From Pseudodesulfovibrio sp. (GTDB taxonomy: Bacteria > Desulfobacterota > Desulfovibrionia > Desulfovibrionales > Desulfovibrionaceae): DNA of 64,000 bases. Below the pieces are notes generated by a model. It was not told the DNA's origin. It was given only the letters and a program-made list of their open reading frames with translations, and ran no database searches. Positions 60,435-64,000 of the stretch are shown one piece after another. Positions within the stretch are counted from its first letter, which is position 1, and each line of letters starts with the position of its first letter. The position numbers and the translations under genes are program-made. The DNA is taken from contig JADGEX010000002.1 in assembly GCA_016744135.1 (NCBI GenBank), forward strand, positions 744,001 through 808,000. The letters are read 5' to 3'.

Positions 60435-61699
60435 CCAAAAATGACGACATATACGATGTCATGGTCATCGGAGCGGGCTTTGCCGGAATGGCTGCTGCTT
60501 TATTTGCTTCGGCACAGGGACTTAAGGTTGTTCAGACTGGAGCGACCGGGGGCATCGATTTTAGTACGGGTTTCATTGATCTTATGGGTGTGCATCCCAT
60601 CGCAGAAGGGAAGCGGTGGAAGAATCCATGGTCGGCCATTGAAGCTGTGGTGCAAGACTGTCCGAATCATCCATATGGATTGCTTTCCTGCGATGAAATT
60701 TTCGAATCAGTGGCTTTATTTACCCGATTCCTCGCGGAACAAGGGCTGGAATACATAGGCCATACAGATCGTAATACCTGTTCCCTTACCCCGGCCGGGA
60801 CAATCAAGCGAACATATCGTGTTCCCAAAACGGCATGGAATGGGTCCGTGGCTCTTGGGAAGAAGGCTCCTACGCTTATTGTTGATTTTTATGGACTCAA
60901 GGGATTCAGTGGTGTGCAACTTGTCGAGACGCAGAAGCACCATTGGCCGGAGTTGAAAACCGTTCGGATACAGTTTCCTAGCGGTCGAGGTGAGTTGTAT
61001 CCCGAGCATATGGCGTGGGCGTTGGCCGACCCGGCTGTTCAGGAAAAAATGATCGCCGCCATTATGCCCCATGCCGTTGATGTCGAGTATATTGGATTCC
61101 CTGCGGTCCTCGGTCTCAATGACCCTCAAAAAGTTGTGGATCATCTGGCAGCGTTGTCTGGGAAAAAGATATTTGAAATTCCGACAATGCCGCCATCCAT
61201 TGCCGGTCCTCGTTTGCGTGCTGTTTTTGATCGCGGACTTCCCGCTCAGGGAGTTCGCACACATTCCCAAAAATTGGTGACGAGTGTGAAGGAACTGGAC
61301 AGCGGTATGTTCGAGTTCTCAGTGGGCACTGGCGCAGCCATGCTCCCGGTGGTGGCAAAAAAAGCAATATTGGCCACCGGACGTTTTTTTGGCAAAGGGC
61401 TTCGTGCCGAGCGAAAGAAGCTTGTTGAGCCGGTGTTTGATCTTCCTGTTGTGCAGCCTGAAACACGTGAACAATGGCATGAACAGGATTTTTTTGCGCC
61501 GCAGGGGCATCCGGTGAACAGTGCGGGCATAGAGGTCGATGAAAGGCTGCGGCCCATCGGCCAATCAGGACGCCCTGCGTATGACAATCTTTATGCGGCA
61601 GGAGCCATTTTGGCTCATCATGATTGGATGCGTATGAAATGCGGAGCCGGACTTGCCATTGCCACGGCATACAAGGCTGTGAAGGAATTGATGCGATAA
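60431..61699 (+). CDS. glpB: Anaerobic glycerol-3-phosphate dehydrogenase subunit B
   Basis: 422 residues. DVMVIGAGFAGMAAALFASAQG binds a flavin, and TGATGGIDFSTGFIDLMG is the GlpB signature. The C-terminus has FGKGL and YAAGAILAHHDWMRMKCGAGLAIATAYKA. It pairs with GlpA in the cytoplasm. ATGA overlap with glpA. Confidence 0.93.
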   Translation: MTKNDDIYDVMVIGAGFAGMAAALFASAQGLKVVQTGATGGIDFSTGFIDLMGVHPIAEGKRWKNPWSAIEAVVQDCPNHPYGLLSCDEIFESVALFTRFLAEQGLEYIGHTDRNTCSLTPAGTIKRTYRVPKTAWNGSVALGKKAPTLIVDFYGLKGFSGVQLVETQKHHWPELKTVRIQFPSGRGELYPEHMAWALADPAVQEKMIAAIMPHAVDVEYIGFPAVLGLNDPQKVVDHLAALSGKKIFEIPTMPPSIAGPRLRAVFDRGLPAQGVRTHSQKLVTSVKELDSGMFEFSVGTGAAMLPVVAKKAILATGRFFGKGLRAERKKLVEPVFDLPVVQPETREQWHEQDFFAPQGHPVNSAGIEVDERLRPIGQSGRPAYDNLYAAGAILAHHDWMRMKCGAGLAIATAYKAVKELMR

Positions 61700-61733
61700 C
61701 GGCGCACCCGATAGCGGGTAGGAAGGAAGGGGT

Positions 61734-63377
61734 ATGATTTTTTTTGATATCGGCCTGACCTTGGCACTCACCATATGCGTGATCGGTATTATCTACCGTG
61801 TTGCCCGATGGCGCGGGGAATGGACTTTCCGCACGCCACAGCCTTCTTCCGGTTTTCTCTTGTGGATCGGTCGTGCAGTCAAAGCACTGATTCTTGATGT
61901 TGTGCTTTTGGCGCGAAGTGGCAGGACGAGCTTTTTACGCTGGGTGGCACATAGTCTTGTCTTTTTTGGTTTCATGGGGCTTCTTTTATTCCATGCCATG
62001 GACGAGACAGTCACGGCGGCTTTTTTCCCTTTCTATGAATCCACCCTTGATCCCTGGCAGTTCCTGCGCAACCTGTTTGGAGCCATGACGTTGGTCGGGC
62101 TTGTGCTCATGGTGTATCGCCGGGTGCATTCAACCAAACTTCGTTTGTTGACGCATTTTCAGGACTGGGCGGCATTGTTGATTCTCGGTTGTATTATCTT
62201 GTCGGGATTCTTTTTGGAGGCATCAAAGATCATGTCTCCAGCGGTTTTTGATCGGATGACCGATGAATATTTCGTTCCAGGAGAGGTCGGTGATTTGACG
62301 GCCTTGAAGGCCTATTGGGCCCATGAATACGGTGTTGTTTTTTCCGTGGAGTATCCCATGGATGAAGACATGCTCGAACTTGGGGCAAGTCTTGACGAAG
62401 ACAGTTGTGTTGACTGCCATGCCAACACAGCCACCGCGTTTGTTTCTCGCCCATTGGCAACAGCCCTTACCCCGGCGGCCTTTGCCTTGAATATGAGCAG
62501 GGCGGATCAGGTCTTTTGGTATTTTCATGTCATATTTTGTTTCATAGTGTTGGCTGCCTTACCGTTTGGGAAATTTTTTCATCCTGTGTCCACGCCGATC
62601 AATCTGGTTGTGCGACAAGGGCGGCGGGATGATCTTGAAGAATTTCAGCCTTCTGCTGTATGTCGGAGCGTAGGCATGGATGCCTGCACCCGGTGTGGGG
62701 AGTGCAGTCTGCATTGCAGTGTGGCTCCGGCTTTTACGGTTCTGGGAAATCAAAATATACTCCCTTCGGAAAAACTTGCTTCCCTCAAGCAGTTTCAGAC
62801 TGGTGAGCTCATATCTCAAGCCGGTCTGACCGTTTTTTCGGAAGGGAGTCGTATTTGTACGGAATGTCTGCGGTGCACGGATATCTGTCCGGCCGGAATC
62901 AATCTTCAGGATTTGTGGATTGCATCCAAAGCCCGGATAACCAAGCTGGCACCGAGTCCCAATGATCTGTTGCGAAATAAAACGGCAACTCAGCGAGCGC
63001 GAGTCTTTGATAATTTGTGCAAGTCTTCATCCATTTTGCCAGCCGTGACCGGACTTGCGGATGACTCCGCTTCCTATTGGGCCTGTGTGCAGTGCACTAC
63101 CTGTACGAGTGTCTGTCCAGTGGTCGCGGTTTGCGAAGATCCATCACGCGATCTTGACCTTTTGCCACAACAGATCATGAATCTGCTGCGAATGGGACTC
63201 AAGGAAGAAACGCTTGGAGCACGTATGGTTTGGAGTTGTACGACCTGTTATAAATGTCAGGAGCATTGTCCACAGAATATCCGTGTGGCCGACGTCCTTT
63301 ATGAACTGCGAAATACCGTTGCCGCCCGTGTGCGGGATGGCGGTGCCTGTTGCGAAGGAAACGGAGAATCTTTGTGA
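61734..63377 (+). CDS. Membrane cytochrome b / multi [4Fe-4S] electron carrier (Hdr-like) with CxxCH
   Basis: 547 residues. The N-terminal part has about six membrane segments with potential heme-b histidines (H73, H87, H141, H265), NarI/HdrE-like. Between segments 5 and 6 is a soluble loop of about 95 residues with CVDCH (C225, C228, H229), a heme c site predicted to face the periplasm. The cytoplasmic C-terminus has four CX2CX2CX3C clusters (C318-C328, C375-C385, C451-C461, C502-C512). It follows glpB by 34 bases with AGGAAGG. It probably passes GlpAB electrons to quinone or periplasmic cytochromes, replacing classical GlpC. Confidence 0.85.
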   Translation: MIFFDIGLTLALTICVIGIIYRVARWRGEWTFRTPQPSSGFLLWIGRAVKALILDVVLLARSGRTSFLRWVAHSLVFFGFMGLLLFHAMDETVTAAFFPFYESTLDPWQFLRNLFGAMTLVGLVLMVYRRVHSTKLRLLTHFQDWAALLILGCIILSGFFLEASKIMSPAVFDRMTDEYFVPGEVGDLTALKAYWAHEYGVVFSVEYPMDEDMLELGASLDEDSCVDCHANTATAFVSRPLATALTPAAFALNMSRADQVFWYFHVIFCFIVLAALPFGKFFHPVSTPINLVVRQGRRDDLEEFQPSAVCRSVGMDACTRCGECSLHCSVAPAFTVLGNQNILPSEKLASLKQFQTGELISQAGLTVFSEGSRICTECLRCTDICPAGINLQDLWIASKARITKLAPSPNDLLRNKTATQRARVFDNLCKSSSILPAVTGLADDSASYWACVQCTTCTSVCPVVAVCEDPSRDLDLLPQQIMNLLRMGLKEETLGARMVWSCTTCYKCQEHCPQNIRVADVLYELRNTVAARVRDGGACCEGNGESL

Positions 63378-64000
63378 AGTACGCCTATTTCCCGGGGTGT
63401 AAAATCCCTCACCATCTTCCTGAATACGGTGCATCCGTTGAAGCCGTATGCAAAGCTTTAGCTATTGAACTGGTGCCGCTTGAATTCAACTGTTGCGGCT
63501 GGCCTGTGCGGCATGAAAATGAATTGGCTTCAATTTTTTCGGCGGTACGAAATTTTGCGGTTGCCGAAAAGGCAGGGTTGTCGATTTTTACTCCCTGTAA
63601 ATGCTGTTTCGGTAATCTGAAATATGCCCAGTCCAGAATGGCGGAAGACGAAAAACTCTCAGCTCAGGTCGAATCCCTTTTAGTTCAAGATGGTTTGGCG
63701 TTACCCAAGTCCATGGATGTTTTTCATATGTTGACAATTCTTGACGAACAGGTCGGGGCCGAAATCCTCTACCGACGGACCGCAAATCCTTTGGAGGGAG
63801 TGAAGGTGGCTTGCCATTATGGTTGTCATGCACTTCGTCCGGGGAATGTCACTGGGTTTGATGACCCCATGGCCCCGACCGTGTTCGAAAGAATCATGCA
63901 GGCCATTGGAGCAGAGCCTGTTGATTGGGATTTACGATTGGAGTGTTGTGGATATCCCTTGCGTGGGCGTGATGACACTATTTCCGAAGCCCTGATGCGT
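63374..64000 (+). CDS. HdrB-like CCG-domain protein, partial
   Basis: GTG at 63374 overlaps the previous stop (GTGA) and the frame stays open for 209 codons to the end of the window. YAYFPGCKIPHHLPEYG at the start, first CCG motif FNCCGWP (C40-C42), TPCKCC (75-78), CHYGCHALRPG and second CCG LECCGYPLRG are the cysteine pattern of HdrB/HdrD, which binds a non-cubane [4Fe-4S] cluster in methanogens. E. coli GlpC carries this domain fused to ferredoxin; here it is separate. The 3' end is missing. Confidence 0.88.
   Translation, partial: MKYAYFPGCKIPHHLPEYGASVEAVCKALAIELVPLEFNCCGWPVRHENELASIFSAVRNFAVAEKAGLSIFTPCKCCFGNLKYAQSRMAEDEKLSAQVESLLVQDGLALPKSMDVFHMLTILDEQVGAEILYRRTANPLEGVKVACHYGCHALRPGNVTGFDDPMAPTVFERIMQAIGAEPVDWDLRLECCGYPLRGRDDTISEALMR

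Overview
The window reads as a piece of chromosome from a sulfate-reducing bacterium of the Desulfovibrionales (Desulfovibrio or Pseudodesulfovibrio type). The support is gene content: a split glycine decarboxylase, FolE2, a FlgM partner of the DVU0524 family, CsrA/FliW, heterodisulfide-reductase-like electron carriers, abundant sigma-54 regulation, and a gene that only makes sense if UGA is read as selenocysteine. The assignment is inference; no rRNA or other strict marker is present. No phage, IS element or CRISPR array is visible. The DNA is mostly housekeeping and core-flagellar genes, with two accessory catabolic blocks at the right end.

Layout. 1-858: start of gcvPA and gcvH. 1037-4618: iron-sulfur flavoprotein, methyltransferase, NikR, FolE2, a small secreted protein and a minimal FlgC-like rod protein. 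5004-11908: FAD dehydrogenase, a receiver-less sigma-54 activator with an altered GAFTGA loop, a 1084-residue envelope TPR protein, and a Memo homologue. 12091-12303 (minus): a glutaredoxin-like selenoprotein with two in-frame UGA codons, each followed by a SECIS-like hairpin; normal ORF calling hides it. 12516-23142 (minus): translation and RNA cluster rimP-nusA-ylxR-infB-DUF503-rbfA-nrnA-truB-rpsO-pnp. 23259-23334: tRNA-Gly(CCC).

23471-34681 is a late flagellar block: flgF-G-A-H-I-J-N-K-L, csrA and fliW run rightward from a sigma-54 promoter, and a leftward pair (DVU0524-like gene, flgM) has a good sigma-28 promoter. Rod, P/L rings, hook junction and the export-linked anti-sigma and CsrA/FliW checkpoints thus sit together. 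35029-43272: an ARMT1-like (DUF89) protein, MltA, DUF4254, GatB, MtnA, Der and tRNA-Ser(GCT).

43427-48391 (minus) is a choline-to-betaine operon (FadR-type regulator, betA, betB, choline-type binding protein) with an operator overlapping its promoter. A PAS/sigma-54 activator (48622-50175) is followed by a sigma-54 promoter and a TIM-barrel sugar-phosphate isomerase-like gene. 51645-57632 (minus) is a glycerol ABC transporter in the rhizobial glpSTPQUV order. GlpR and divergent glpA-glpB come next, then a cytochrome b/iron-sulfur protein and an HdrB-like protein that runs off the window. Three matching 16-bp sites around glpR suggest one GlpR regulon: glycerol uptake by ABC transport, presumably phosphorylation elsewhere, and oxidation of glycerol-3-phosphate with electrons passed to the membrane through an Hdr-like module in place of classical GlpC.

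An intergenic repeat family with a co-varying hairpin occurs in several gaps, and one copy supplies the ribosome binding site of mtnA.
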